The notes: generated by a model from the letters alone, not told the origin. A stretch of 64,000 nt of DNA from Sphingopyxis sp. TUF1 (GCF_036687315.1 NZ_CP144683.1:2736001-2800000); one strand, 5' to 3'. Counted from the stretch's first letter, positions 28,875 through 37,910 are shown. Translations and numbers: made by a program.

Positions 28875-30836
28875 ATGACTTCTGAGTCGAAACGGGCGGC
28901 CGAAGGCGTTGCAAGCGCCATCGAAGCTGCCGCGGAAACCGGCCCTCATGGCCCCGGGCATCATAGCGATGGCAAGCTGAAGCTGGCCGTCGGTGCGGTC
29001 GGCGTCGTGTTCGGCGACATCGGCACCAGCCCGCTTTATGCCTTTCGCGAAACCTTTGCCGGCCACCATCCGATCGAGCCTGACCGGTTGCACATCTACG
29101 GCGTGCTCAGCCTAGTTTTCTGGTCAATGATGCTGGTCGTCACCTTCAAATATGTGCTGACGATCATGAAGGCCGACAACAAGGGCGAGGGGGGGAGTCT
29201 AGCGCTGCTCGCGCTCATCAGCCGGTCGTCGGAGGGCAAGCGCTGGACCTGGCCGATCGTCCTTCTGGGCGTGTTCGCGACCGCGCTTTTCTATGGCGAC
29301 AGCATGATTACCCCGGCGATGTCGGTGCTGTCGGCGACCGAAGGCCTGTCCTATGTCGACAAAGGGTTTGAGCCTTATATCGTGCCGATCGCGCTCGCGA
29401 TCCTGATCGGCCTGTTCGCGATCCAGGCACGCGGAACGGCCAGGGTGGGCGCGCTGTTCGGCCCGATCATGCTGCTCTATTTTCTAATGCTCGCGGGGCT
29501 TGGCATTCTGCATATCGGCAATAACCCTTGGATCATCGTCGAAACCGTGAACCCGGTGAATGCGCTCCGATTCTTCTATATCGACGGATTCACGGCCTTC
29601 ATCGCGCTCGGCGCGGTCGTGCTCGCGGTGACGGGGGCAGAGGCGCTTTACGCCGACATGGGGCATTTCGGGCGCGGTCCGATCGGGCTGTCGTGGCTTA
29701 GCTTCGTGCTGCCGGCGCTGATGCTCAATTACATGGGGCAGGGCGCGATGGTCCTCGCGGCCGAAGCCGGCCCGCGCGCCGAGCTGATTTCCGATCCCTT
29801 TTTCCAGATGATGCCGCAGTTTCTGGAGCTGCCCGTCGTCATCCTGGCGCTGCTCGCGACGATCATCGCAAGCCAGGCGGTGATTTCCGGCGCCTTTTCG
29901 CTGACGCAGCAGGCGATCCAGCTGGGTTTCATGCCGCGCCTGCGCGTCGAGCACACGAGCGCATCGGCGGCGGGGCAGATTTACATCCCCATCGTCAATT
30001 GGGGCCTGATGGTCATGGTGATCCTGCTGGTCCTCGGCTTTGGTTCGTCTAGCAATCTCGCTGCGGCCTATGGCATTGCAGTGACCGGGGCGATGTTCAT
30101 CGACACCTGTTTGATGAGCGTAGTGCTCTTCACGCTCTGGAAATGGCCTGCATGGAAGGCGCTGCCAGTGCTCGCGGTCTTCTTCATCGTCGACATCGCT
30201 TACTTCGGCGCCAATTTGATAAAGGTGCCTGACGGCGGCTGGGTGCCGCTGGCGATCGGGCTTACCATCTTCACGCTGCTCACGACCTGGTCGCGCGGGC
30301 GCAAGCTGATGCAGCAGGAAATGGCCGAAGGCGCGATGCCGATCCCGGTGTTCGTCAAATCGGCGGCAAACAGCGCGACGCGCGTGCCGGGCACCGCGGT
30401 GTTCATGACGTCGACCAGCGACGGCGTGCCGCACGCGCTCCTCCATAATTTGAAGCACAACAAGGTGCTGCACCAGCGCATCATCCTGCTGACGATCAAG
30501 ATCGCCGACGTACCCTTCGTGCCCGAAACCAAGCTCTGCCAGCTTGAGGATCTGGGGCAGGGCTTCCACCGGCTTGTCCTTAACTATGGCTTCATGCAGC
30601 CGATCGACGTGCCTGAAGCGCTGGGCCGCGTGACCAGCTGCGGCGGCGAGTTCAAGATGCTGGAAACCAGCTTCTTCCTGTCGCGTCAGACCCTGATCGC
30701 CGCGAAGAAACCGGGAATGCCGATCTGGCGCGAAAAACTCTTCGCGTGGATGCTGCGCAATTCGGAAAGCGCGATGGAATATTTCCGCCTGCCGACCAAT
30801 CGCGTTGTCGAACTGGGCAGCCAGGTCGCGATCTGA
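28875..30836 (+). CDS. kup: Low-affinity potassium uptake protein Kup
   Basis: The 653-residue protein fits KUP/HAK/KT K+:H+ symporters. After a polar N-terminus it has [22 protein letters not shown] (GDIGTSPLY signature), about 12 membrane segments, [33 protein letters not shown] motif (here [14 protein letters not shown]) and a C-terminal cytosolic part ending VELGSQVAI. The length is typical. It is 39 bp after ccmI with no terminator visible, so read-through is possible. Confidence 0.95.
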   Translation: MTSESKRAAEGVASAIEAAAETGPHGPGHHSDGKLKLAVGAVGVVFGDIGTSPLYAFRETFAGHHPIEPDRLHIYGVLSLVFWSMMLVVTFKYVLTIMKADNKGEGGSLALLALISRSSEGKRWTWPIVLLGVFATALFYGDSMITPAMSVLSATEGLSYVDKGFEPYIVPIALAILIGLFAIQARGTARVGALFGPIMLLYFLMLAGLGILHIGNNPWIIVETVNPVNALRFFYIDGFTAFIALGAVVLAVTGAEALYADMGHFGRGPIGLSWLSFVLPALMLNYMGQGAMVLAAEAGPRAELISDPFFQMMPQFLELPVVILALLATIIASQAVISGAFSLTQQAIQLGFMPRLRVEHTSASAAGQIYIPIVNWGLMVMVILLVLGFGSSSNLAAAYGIAVTGAMFIDTCLMSVVLFTLWKWPAWKALPVLAVFFIVDIAYFGANLIKVPDGGWVPLAIGLTIFTLLTTWSRGRKLMQQEMAEGAMPIPVFVKSAANSATRVPGTAVFMTSTSDGVPHALLHNLKHNKVLHQRIILLTIKIADVPFVPETKLCQLEDLGQGFHRLVLNYGFMQPIDVPEALGRVTSCGGEFKMLETSFFLSRQTLIAAKKPGMPIWREKLFAWMLRNSESAMEYFRLPTNRVVELGSQVAI

Positions 30837-30934
30837 CCGACCGCATTAACATTCGGACATGCGGCGAATAAGCGTTTGAACATTTCTGCCAGTCTTGCGA
30901 TGCAAGGCGCGAACCTACGAAGGCCGCGCAACCT

Positions 30935-31768
30935 ATGGATCTCGGGGACCACGACGATCTGATCCCGCCGGTGCCGCCGGAGGCCTTCGCTCTGATAGTC
31001 AGGGTGTCGGCATCGCGCACCATCGGTGACGCAACGGAAGCATCGCTGCGCCGCATGGGCTTTCAGCCCGTCGCGGTCGAGGGGCGCGAGGGCGACGGGA
31101 CGTGCATTGCGTCGCCCCGTTTTCGGTTGCGCTTCGGCGGCGCCTCGATGCTGGCGGGCCCGGCGGCCGATGTCGCGCTCGACGCCGCCGACCCCGATGA
31201 CCCTGCTACCAGCCTGCTAGCCGCGAGCCTCCCCGCGGGATGGCGGGAAGCGGGAACCTGCTGGTTGTTTCTTGCTGAGCGCGACGAAGAGGACGGCGCG
31301 GGATCGGGTGGGCAGCCCGAACGGATGCGCGAGTTTTTCAAGATGATGGTGCTGCTGATCGATCTGTTCGATGCCAGCCATATCTTCTGGTCGCCCGCGC
31401 GGCTCTGGTCCGATGCGACGCAGTTTCGCGCTTCGGTCGCGGAAATGCTGGAAAGCGGGATGCCGCCGGTACTCCACCTCATAGCCTTTCGACGGTGGGA
31501 AGCCGGTGGTACAGCGAGCGTGCGGACGCGCGGGCTGGCTTTTTTTGCGGGGCAGGAGCTGGAGGCGCGTATTCCGGGCGGCTGGACGGTGGCGGACATG
31601 GTGCGGCGTCTATCGCGGCTCGCGCTCGACATGATGCTCAACGGCCCAGTTCGCTATCCACGAACAATGCGCGGCCTGGAGGCGGGCGAGTGGATCGGCC
31701 TGCTGCCGCCGACCGTCGGCACGGGGCCGCAGACGACCGTTGTCGTCGAATTCGGCCGCGACGCTTGA
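30935..31768 (+). CDS. Unknown protein upstream of AHH nuclease (weak DUF4261 resemblance)
   Basis: I do not firmly recognise this 277-residue soluble protein. It has no signal peptide or membrane span. It contains REFFKMMVLLIDLFDASHIF and WSPARLWSDATQFRASVAEM, and a GLAFFAGQELEARIPGGW segment that weakly recalls the 'GL..FG..ElE' end of DUF4261 proteins. It ends in a TGATG overlap with the AHH nuclease gene, so the two are translated together. A partner or immunity role for the nuclease is possible but is only inference. Composition is similar to its neighbours. Confidence 0.5.
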   Translation: MDLGDHDDLIPPVPPEAFALIVRVSASRTIGDATEASLRRMGFQPVAVEGREGDGTCIASPRFRLRFGGASMLAGPAADVALDAADPDDPATSLLAASLPAGWREAGTCWLFLAERDEEDGAGSGGQPERMREFFKMMVLLIDLFDASHIFWSPARLWSDATQFRASVAEMLESGMPPVLHLIAFRRWEAGGTASVRTRGLAFFAGQELEARIPGGWTVADMVRRLSRLALDMMLNGPVRYPRTMRGLEAGEWIGLLPPTVGTGPQTTVVVEFGRDA

Positions 31769-32247
31769 TGCCGGGCGGCGGGTGGCAGGGGGCGCCACCG
31801 CCGCGAACAGGCTTTCAACGCCACCATTTGATTCCGATTGCCTTCACTGGCCGTCCGCAGATGGCGTCGATGTTCGACGCATTGCGCGCCGAAGGCTTTG
31901 CGCTTCGGCATTTCGACGAAAATGGCGTCATCCTGCCATCGTGCGAGCCGGCCGCACTGCAATCGGGCCATGCGCTGCACCGCGGCCCGCACCACGGATA
32001 CAGCGACGTGGTTGCAGCGCGCGTCGAGCGCATCCGCGTGCATTTCGTGCAGCAATCTCCAATCGACCTCCGCGCTGCGCGTCGCACCGCGATGATGCGA
32101 CTGCGGTTACTGCAGGATACGATGCGGCGCGCGCTGACCGATGGGCATGGCGCCGGATTCTGGCTCAATCGCCGCGATCCGATGCGGCTTTTTGTAGATC
32201 GCCCCTATCTGGATGACGCCATCGACCGGTTGTTCGGCGTGGGGTGA
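31768..32247 (+). CDS. AHH-type HNH/Endo VII superfamily nuclease
   Basis: The 159-residue product looks like a stand-alone AHH nuclease. It has the histidine pair QRHHLIPIAF (His19-His20), then NGVILPSCEPAALQSGHALH and HRGPHHGYSD (His71, His75, His76), matching the order [A/x]HHxxP ... LP ... HxGxHxxY of this family. Most AHH domains are the C-terminal toxin of large secreted proteins; here nothing precedes it and there is no signal peptide. I use the ATG at 31768, which overlaps the stop of the preceding unknown gene. Confidence 0.68.
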   Translation: MPGGGWQGAPPPRTGFQRHHLIPIAFTGRPQMASMFDALRAEGFALRHFDENGVILPSCEPAALQSGHALHRGPHHGYSDVVAARVERIRVHFVQQSPIDLRAARRTAMMRLRLLQDTMRRALTDGHGAGFWLNRRDPMRLFVDRPYLDDAIDRLFGVG

Positions 32248-32289
32248 TGGCGGGTTCGATTGAAACCAGCTGTCGCCGCCTCCCCCAGT

Positions 32290-32371
32290 TCGTTCGCATC
32301 GAGCGAAGTCGAGATGCCCATCGGGCTGGGCGTGACGTCGATGGGTGTCTCGACTTCGCTCGACACAAACG
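32290..32371. repeat. Intergenic palindromic repeat, family A copy 2
   Basis: Imperfect arms containing GAGCGAAGTCGAGATGCCCA and, inverted, GGGTGTCTCGACTTCGCTCG. The same core as at 18389. It lies between the convergent AHH nuclease and nitronate monooxygenase genes. Confidence 0.88.
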
Positions 32372-32436
32372 GAAAGAGGGGACGGTGCGTTTGCCACCCC
32401 ATATCGGGCGTTTCTGCAAAGTCCGTTGACGCAAGC

Positions 32437-33408
32437 CTAAAGTCTTACTTTCGCCTCCAGCTCGCGGCGCGCTGCCAGATATTGTTCCTCCAGTTCGGCG
32501 GCATATTCGGCTACCGGGCGCACCGCGGTGACGGGGCCGATGCCCTGACCCGATCCCCAGATGTCCTTCCACGCCTTGGCCTTGGTGTTGCCGCCCGACC
32601 CGAAATTCATCGTTTTCAAATCGCCTTCGGGCAGATTGTCGGGGTCCATCCCCGCGGCGACAATCGACTGGCGGAGATAGTTGCCGTGGACGCCGGTGAA
32701 AAGGTTGGAATAGACGATGTCGGCGGCGCGACCCTCGACGATCCCGTTCTTGTAAGCCTCGTCGGCATTGGCTTCGGTGGTCGCAATGAAGGCGCTGCCA
32801 ATATAGGCAAGGTCGGCGCCGCACGCCTGCGCGGCGAGGATCGAGCGGCCGTGGCCGATCGCTCCTGAGAGCGCGACCGGGCCGTCGAACCATTCGCGGA
32901 TTTCCTGTACCAGAGCGAAAGGTGACTGGCGTCCCGCATGGCCGCCTGCTCCGGCAGCAACGGGAATCAACCCGTCGGCGCCCTTTTCGACCGCTTTCCG
33001 CGCGAAGCGGTCGTCGATGACGTCGTGCAGCGTGATCCCGCCCCAACTGTGCACAGCTTGGTTAAGCTCCTCGCGCGCGCCGAGCGAGGTGATCGTGATC
33101 GGCACCTTCCACTTGGCGCAGGTTGCAATGTCCTGTTCCAGTCGGTCATTCGACTTATGGACGATCTGATTGACCGCATAGGGCGCGGAGAGACGGTCGG
33201 GATTGTCGCGATCCCACGCCGCCAGCTCCTCGGTGATCCGATGCAGCCACTCGTCGAGCAACGCCTGCGGACGCGCGTTCAATGCGGGAAAGCTGCCGAC
33301 GATGCCAGCCTTGCACTGCGCGATCACCAGGTCCGGACCCGAAACGATGAAAAGCGGCGAGCCGATCACGGGCAGGCGCAGGCGGTCGAAAATGGGGGGA
33401 AGGGCCAT
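32437..33408 (-). CDS. Nitronate monooxygenase (2-nitropropane dioxygenase) family
   Basis: The 323-residue FMN-dependent TIM-barrel protein starts RLRLPVIGSPLFIVSGPDLV and has FVGSFPALNARP-like N-terminus (here GIVGSFPALN), VNQIVHKSNDRLEQD, GAGGHAGRQSPFALVQEIR with the catalytic-type histidine, LSGAIGHGRSILAAQACGADLAYIGSAF (FMN phosphate site GS) and the C-terminal WKDIWGSGQGIG. Family members oxidise nitronates or act as flavin-linked enoyl reductases. It is transcribed in the same direction as the leuD-like gene, 94 bp downstream of it. Confidence 0.87.
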   Translation of the reverse strand: MALPPIFDRLRLPVIGSPLFIVSGPDLVIAQCKAGIVGSFPALNARPQALLDEWLHRITEELAAWDRDNPDRLSAPYAVNQIVHKSNDRLEQDIATCAKWKVPITITSLGAREELNQAVHSWGGITLHDVIDDRFARKAVEKGADGLIPVAAGAGGHAGRQSPFALVQEIREWFDGPVALSGAIGHGRSILAAQACGADLAYIGSAFIATTEANADEAYKNGIVEGRAADIVYSNLFTGVHGNYLRQSIVAAGMDPDNLPEGDLKTMNFGSGGNTKAKAWKDIWGSGQGIGPVTAVRPVAEYAAELEEQYLAARRELEAKVRL

Positions 33409-33502
33409 GTATCACTCTCCGGTAGCGGTTTGAAACTGACCTTAACGTAAACGGAAAGCGGTGCAAGAGGGATCGATTGAAGCGGCCGTGGAGCGCGCTG
33501 GA

Positions 33503-34105
33503 TTAATGGGGTGAGGCGGACAGGTGCGCGGCTTCGAACCGCGCGATGGCGGCGGCGTGGCGCAGCGTGCGCTCGATGTCGTCCAGCCCCTCCATCAGGA
33601 TGCGGCGATCGCCGGGGTCGATGGCGAAATCGATCGACCGCCCCGCCGCGAGCCGAATCTGCTGCGCTTCCAGATCGACCTCTACCGGGCCATATGGCGC
33701 GCTTTCGACCGCGTCCCTTATCGCGCCGCACAGCTCGTCGGCCAGGTGGATCAGCAGCAGCCCGTTCTTGCGCGCGTTGCCTGCAAAGATGTCACCGAAA
33801 CTCGGCGCGATGATGCAGCGGATGCCGAAGTCGGTGAGCGCCCACACCGCATGTTCGCGCGACGATCCGCACCCGAAATTGCGCTCGGCAATCAATATGC
33901 TTGCGTCACGAAAGGGTGGCCGGTTCAGGATGAAATCCGCGCGCTCGCGGCCGTCCGCGTCATAGCGCAGCTCGCGAAATAGATGCTGGCCCAGCCCCGA
34001 TCGCGTCAACGCCTTCATATAGTGCGCGGGAATGATCATGTCGGTGTCGACATTGGCCAGTGCCAGCGGCGCCGCCACCGCCTCTATCCTGGTGAATTTC
34101 TGCAC
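33503..34105 (-). CDS. leuD: 3-isopropylmalate dehydratase small subunit-like (LeuD/aconitase swivel domain)
   Basis: The 200-residue product is a clear LeuD: NVDTDMIIPAHYMKALTRSG, FGCGSSREHAVWALTDFGIRC and PSFGDIFAGNARKNGLL are the swivel-domain signatures. LeuD works as a heterodimer with the Fe-S subunit LeuC to isomerise isopropylmalate or a related hydroxydiacid. No leuC is nearby. The gene is divergent from a MarR regulator and an operator-like palindrome (34119-34134) lies 13 bp before its start, so it may be a second, inducible copy with a catabolic role. The gene symbol reflects family, not proven function. Confidence 0.85.
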   Translation of the reverse strand: MQKFTRIEAVAAPLALANVDTDMIIPAHYMKALTRSGLGQHLFRELRYDADGRERADFILNRPPFRDASILIAERNFGCGSSREHAVWALTDFGIRCIIAPSFGDIFAGNARKNGLLLIHLADELCGAIRDAVESAPYGPVEVDLEAQQIRLAAGRSIDFAIDPGDRRILMEGLDDIERTLRHAAAIARFEAAHLSASPH

Positions 34106-34118
34106 ACTACCTCCATTA

Positions 34119-34134
34119 ACTTAGCATACTAAGT
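34119..34134. promoter_or_regulatory. MarR-type operator, site 1
   Basis: ACTTAGCATACTAAGT, with perfect ACTTAG/CTAAGT arms, lies between the divergent leuD-like gene and marR-type gene. It matches three other sites at 34836, 36117 and 44254 (consensus about RSTTAGTATWCTAWCT). Confidence 0.7.
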
Positions 34135-34296
34135 AAATGAGGTAGCGTGTTTTGTCTAACCTTATCCTCGACGTTGGGCCGCACCGTGGCGCCGTCCGGC
34201 AACGAAGATGGTTGCCCGGTGAATCTTCGTGTCCTAAGGTTCGGGCTCGTGCCGGGTAAAATCCAGCGAGCGGGGCAGGCGACGGGGAGCAGCAAT

Positions 34297-34803
34297 TTGG
34301 CCAAAAACAGGCAGGCGTACCGGCATCCGGCCGAATATTACACCGACCCCGAGAACAGCATCGGCTATCTGGCGCGCGTCGTCTTTCGCTCCTTTTCGCG
34401 TTTGCTGGAACGGCGCACGTTGACGCACGAGGTTTCGGCGGGCCAGTGGCGGTTCCTGCGCCAGCTGTGGCGCGAGGACGGAATCACCCAGCGCGAACTC
34501 AGCGAGCGGGTGGGGATGCGCGAACCGACGACCGTCGTCGCGCTGAAAGGGCTGGAAAAGGCAGGGCTGATCACGCGCAAGAAGACCGCCGACGACCGGC
34601 GCAAGACCTTCATTCACCTGACGCCCCATGCGAAGAAGCTCGAACTCATCCTCGCGCCGATGAATGCCGAGATTCACGAGATCGCGACCAGTGGCATGAC
34701 CGATGAAGAGGTCGAAATGCTGCAATCGCTGATGCGCCGCGTAATCGACAATCTGGCCGAGGAAACGCGCAAGCTTGCGGTGCTGTCGGAGATCAAGGCC
34801 TGA
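34297..34803 (+). CDS. MarR-family transcriptional regulator 1
   Basis: The product of about 168 residues has a MarR winged helix: SAGQWRFLRQLWREDGITQRELSERVGM, the recognition helix REPTTVVALKGLEKAGLI and the wing TRKKTADDRRKTFIHLT. Helices at both ends (YLARVVFRSFSRLLERR; MLQSLMRRVIDNLAEETRKL) should form the dimer interface. The start is uncertain: the TTG at 34297 has GGGGAG 7 bases upstream; the frame stays open to 34147. It lies next to operator sites 1 and 2 and is a candidate to bind them. Confidence 0.85.
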   Translation: MAKNRQAYRHPAEYYTDPENSIGYLARVVFRSFSRLLERRTLTHEVSAGQWRFLRQLWREDGITQRELSERVGMREPTTVVALKGLEKAGLITRKKTADDRRKTFIHLTPHAKKLELILAPMNAEIHEIATSGMTDEEVEMLQSLMRRVIDNLAEETRKLAVLSEIKA

Positions 34804-34835
34804 TCGCTTGCCCCTTGCCCTCTCGGTCCACAATA

Positions 34836-34851
34836 GGTTAGTATTCTAACT
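34836..34851. promoter_or_regulatory. MarR-type operator, site 2
   Basis: GGTTAGTATTCTAACT has GTTAG/CTAAC arms and ends 19 bp before the FMN reductase start, where it would overlap the promoter. Confidence 0.7.
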
Positions 34852-34870
34852 ATATTGTCCAGGAGGGAAA

Positions 34871-35452
34871 ATGACCAGCATCGCCGTTATCGCCGGAAGT
34901 ACGCGCGAAGGATCCTATAACCGCGCGCTCGGTGAACTCGCCGCCGCCAGCCTCGAGGCGCAGGGCGCGCGCGTGACGCGCATCGACCTCGGCACTTTCG
35001 ACCTGCCGCTCTATTCGGCGGCGATCGAGGCGAACGCCTTCCCGGCGGACGCTGAGCGATTGAAGGCGTTGTTCGTTCAGCAGGACGGCCTGCTGTTCGT
35101 GTCACCCGAATATAATGGCTCGCTGTCGCCGCTGCTCAAGAATGCGATCGACTGGGCGTCGCGGCCGACGGGCGACGAGGGGCTTGTGGCGCTCACCGCC
35201 TATCGCGGCAAGGCCGCGGCGATCATGTCGGCGTCGATCAGCCCGTTCGGCGGGCTGCGCGGGTTGATGCACCTGCGCCAGATCCTCTCGACGGTGCAGA
35301 TGCTCGTGATTCCCGAACAGGTGGTGGTGCCGAACGCGCACGCCGCCTTTGCCGAGGATGGCACCCTGAAGGACGCGCTTGCCGCATCGCTTGTGGAACA
35401 AACGGCGGCGCGGCTGATTGCGGTCGCGAAGGCGGTATCGGCTAGAGCGTAA
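34871..35452 (+). CDS. NADPH-dependent FMN reductase family protein
   Basis: The 193-residue flavodoxin-fold protein has the FMN phosphate loop AVIAGSTREGSYNRAL, LFVSPEYNGSLSPLLKNAIDW and MSASISPFGGLRGLMHLRQIL. Family members reduce FMN, quinones or azo/metal compounds with NAD(P)H. It follows operator site 2 and a GGAGGG ribosome site, and belongs to the proposed MarR regulon; it could supply reduced flavin to a monooxygenase, but none is adjacent. A palindromic repeat follows 12 bp after the stop. Confidence 0.88.
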   Translation: MTSIAVIAGSTREGSYNRALGELAAASLEAQGARVTRIDLGTFDLPLYSAAIEANAFPADAERLKALFVQQDGLLFVSPEYNGSLSPLLKNAIDWASRPTGDEGLVALTAYRGKAAAIMSASISPFGGLRGLMHLRQILSTVQMLVIPEQVVVPNAHAAFAEDGTLKDALAASLVEQTAARLIAVAKAVSARA

Positions 35453-35464
35453 TCTTATCAGATC

Positions 35465-35540
35465 GTCATCCCGGCGGAGGCCGGGATCTCACCCTACCGG
35501 TTTACCGCACCGGCGAGATCCCGGCCTTCGCCGGGATGAC
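35465..35540. repeat. Intergenic palindromic repeat, family F
   Basis: Arms GTCATCCCGGCGGAGGCCGG and CCGGCCTTCGCCGGGATGAC are inverted, separated by a GC-rich loop. It sits between the convergent FMN reductase and second MarR genes. The ends resemble family E (37801). Confidence 0.9.
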
Positions 35541-35572
35541 AAAGGGGAGGGGGGCGGCGGAGGCTCACCGGA

Positions 35573-36013
35573 TCAACGCTTGGGCCCGCGCTCGATATTG
35601 TCGCCCCAATCCGCCTCAAGCGCGTCGAACAGCGCATCGAACCGGTCCTGGCCGATCCGCGCCGCAATCTGCGCCGTCAGCGCATCCATCGCGCGCTGCG
35701 CATCTTTGCGCATCCGCGCGCCGGTTTCGGTAAGCGAGACGATCATGTGCCGCCGGTCATTGGGATCGACGTCGAGCCGGACGATACCAAGCTTGACCAT
35801 CTGGTTGATCGTGCTGTGGATCGCCTGCCGCGACACGCCCAGATTGCGGGCGATGTCCGACGGGCGGACGATGCCGCTGACGATGTTGGTCATCACCATC
35901 GATTGCGGCCGGTTGACGTCAGGCCAGCCGCGCTCGTGCAGCCGCGCCTGCAATCCTTCGTCGAGCCAGCAGAATCGCTGGAAAAGTGCGATAATCAATT
36001 GGTTGTTGCGCAT
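35573..36013 (-). CDS. MarR-family transcriptional regulator 2
   Basis: The 146-residue product (from the ATG at 36013, MRNNQLIIAL) has a winged helix with IVRPSDIARNLGVSRQAIHSTINQMVKLG as helices 3-4 and LDVDPNDRRHMIVSLT as the wing. The open frame extends to 36097, so the start is not certain. It is divergent from the acyl-CoA ligase, and operator site 3 lies between them, which makes it the other candidate regulator of the island. Confidence 0.82.
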   Translation of the reverse strand: MRNNQLIIALFQRFCWLDEGLQARLHERGWPDVNRPQSMVMTNIVSGIVRPSDIARNLGVSRQAIHSTINQMVKLGIVRLDVDPNDRRHMIVSLTETGARMRKDAQRAMDALTAQIAARIGQDRFDALFDALEADWGDNIERGPKR

Positions 36014-36116
36014 AGAATGTGGATTGCGACCCCATAGCCGGCGGAGCGCCAGCGTGCGCACGCTAGAAGGGCGATGCGCGCGAGGCAAGCGGGGCAAGGC
36101 ATTGCCAAGATAAAAT

Positions 36117-36132
36117 ACTTAGTATACTATCT
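36117..36132. promoter_or_regulatory. MarR-type operator, site 3
   Basis: ACTTAGTATACTATCT contains the perfect palindrome TAGTATACTA (36120-36129). It lies 26 bp before the acyl-CoA ligase start and in the divergent MarR 2 promoter region. Confidence 0.7.
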
Positions 36133-36158
36133 TTTCGACCAGACAGGAGAGGGACCGC

Positions 36159-37793
36159 ATGGACGGGTTGATGCAGAATGTGCCGCTGACCGTCGACCGG
36201 ATCATCGACCATGCGGCGACGTGGCACGGCGCGCGCGAGATCGTGTCGCGCGATGCCGAGGGCCGCGTCAGTCGATCGACTTATGCCGATGTCCACGCTG
36301 ATGCGAAGCGTGTCTCCAACGCGCTGGCGGCGGAGGGAATCAAGCCTGGCGACCGTGTCGCGACGATGGCATGGAACGGCGCGCGCCACCTTGCGGCCTG
36401 GTATGGCGCGGCGGGGATGGGGGCGGTGCTCCACACCCTCAATCCGCGGCTGTTCCTTGAACAGATCGCCTATATCGCCAACCATGCGGGCGACCGGTTG
36501 CTGATCGCCGACCCCGCGACCGCTGATCTGGTCGAGCAATTGCTGCCGCAGGTGCCGTCGATCGAAAAGGTGATCTTCTTCTGCGATGCCGCGTCGATGC
36601 CGAAAACGAGTTTTGCAGCGACCGCTTTCGACGACTGGATCGCGGGGCAGCCGGCCAAATATGTTTGGGGCGAGTTCGACGAAAATGCCGCGTGCGGCCT
36701 CTGCTATACCAGCGGGACGACGGGCAATCCCAAGGGCGTGCTCTATTCGCACCGCTCCAACTATATCCACGCGCTGATGACCCTGCAGCGCGACGCGCTC
36801 GCGCTGTCGGCGCGCGACACGGTGCTGCTGGTCGTGCCGATGTATCACGCAAACGCATGGGGCGTCGTCTATTCGGCGCCGGCGGTGGGTGCAAAACTGG
36901 TGCTGCCGGGGCAGCGGATGGACGGCGAATCCATCTATCATCTGATCGAGAAAGAGGGCGTCACTTACTCGGCCGCCGTACCGACGGTGTGGCAGATGCT
37001 ACTGCAATATATGCAGGAAAATGGGAAGCGCTTCACGACATTGGAGCGCGTGACGATCGGCGGATCGGCGTGCCCGGAGTCGATCATCCGCACCTTCCGC
37101 GACGATTATGGCGTCGACGTCATCCAGGGATGGGGCATGACCGAAACCTCGCCGCTCGGTACCGTGTCGGTGCCCAATGCGTCGGTCGCGGCGAAATCCG
37201 AACCCGAGCAGATGGCCTATAAGCTGAAGCAGGGGCGGCTGCTTTGCGGGCTGGAGATGAAGCTGGTCGACGACGCCGGAAACCGCGTGCCGCACGATGG
37301 CAAGACGCCGGGGCGCCTGATGGTGAAGGGTCCGACGATCGCCGCTGCCTATTATGGCGGCGAGGGCGGCGAGGTGCTCGACGTCGAAGGCTTTTTCGAC
37401 ACCGGCGACGTCAGCACGATCGACGGCGAAGGCTATATGCAGATCACCGACCGCGCGAAGGATGTCGTGAAGTCGGGCGGCGAGTGGATCAGTTCGATCG
37501 AGATCGAGAATATCGCGATGGGGCATGACGCGGTCGCCAATGCCGCGGTCGTCGGCGTTGCGCATCCCAAATGGGACGAACGGCCGATCCTGCTGTGCCA
37601 GCTCAAACCCGGCGCGAGCGCCTCGGCCGACGATCTTCGCGCCTATCTCGATGGCAAGATTGCACGCTGGTGGATGCCCGACGGCGTGTTGTTCGTCGAC
37701 GACATTCCGCTGGGGCCGACGGGCAAGATCGACAAGAAAGCTATCCGCGCTGGTCTGGAGGGGTATCAGCTGCCTTTCGAGGTCAGCCGCTAA
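36159..37793 (+). CDS. Acyl-CoA ligase (AMP-forming) 1 of the MarR island
   Basis: The 544-residue enzyme has the P-loop CYTSGTTGNPKGVLYSH, the A5 motif QGWGMTETSPLG, GFFDTGDVSTIDGEGYMQIT, and the hinge DRAKDVVKSGGEWISSIEIE; the catalytic lysine is in GPTGKIDKKAIR. The 'KSGGEWISS' hinge and the long N-terminal part resemble medium/long-chain acyl-CoA ligases (AlkK/FadD3-like) rather than 4-coumarate ligase. It has GACAGGAGAGG before the ATG and operator site 3 just upstream. Confidence 0.9.
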   Translation: MDGLMQNVPLTVDRIIDHAATWHGAREIVSRDAEGRVSRSTYADVHADAKRVSNALAAEGIKPGDRVATMAWNGARHLAAWYGAAGMGAVLHTLNPRLFLEQIAYIANHAGDRLLIADPATADLVEQLLPQVPSIEKVIFFCDAASMPKTSFAATAFDDWIAGQPAKYVWGEFDENAACGLCYTSGTTGNPKGVLYSHRSNYIHALMTLQRDALALSARDTVLLVVPMYHANAWGVVYSAPAVGAKLVLPGQRMDGESIYHLIEKEGVTYSAAVPTVWQMLLQYMQENGKRFTTLERVTIGGSACPESIIRTFRDDYGVDVIQGWGMTETSPLGTVSVPNASVAAKSEPEQMAYKLKQGRLLCGLEMKLVDDAGNRVPHDGKTPGRLMVKGPTIAAAYYGGEGGEVLDVEGFFDTGDVSTIDGEGYMQITDRAKDVVKSGGEWISSIEIENIAMGHDAVANAAVVGVAHPKWDERPILLCQLKPGASASADDLRAYLDGKIARWWMPDGVLFVDDIPLGPTGKIDKKAIRAGLEGYQLPFEVSR

Positions 37794-37800
37794 TATGAGT

Positions 37801-37883
37801 CGTCATTTCATCATCCCGGGCTTGATCCGGGATCCATTTAGCCCGCGCCGAGAGGATGGATCCCGGATCAAGTCCGGGATGAC
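37801..37883. repeat. Intergenic palindromic repeat, family E
   Basis: CATCCCGGGCTTGATCCGGG and, inverted, CCCGGATCAAGTCCGGGATG, with extra pairing GGATCCAT/ATGGATCC inside. It lies between the ligase and the hydrolase, which are on the same strand, 27 bp before the next start. Confidence 0.9.
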
Positions 37884-37910
37884 TATGGTTTTACATAATA
37901 GGGAGAGACG

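Noticed and set aside
30935..32247. Part of a large polymorphic toxin or T6SS locus
   Set aside because: No Rhs, VgrG, PAAR or secretion-signal sequence is nearby; only the small AHH protein is present.
36117..36132. Simple -10 promoter element instead of an operator
   Set aside because: The AT-rich core could include a -10 box, but the 16-bp match and palindromic arms at four promoters exceed what a -10 box requires; both may overlap.
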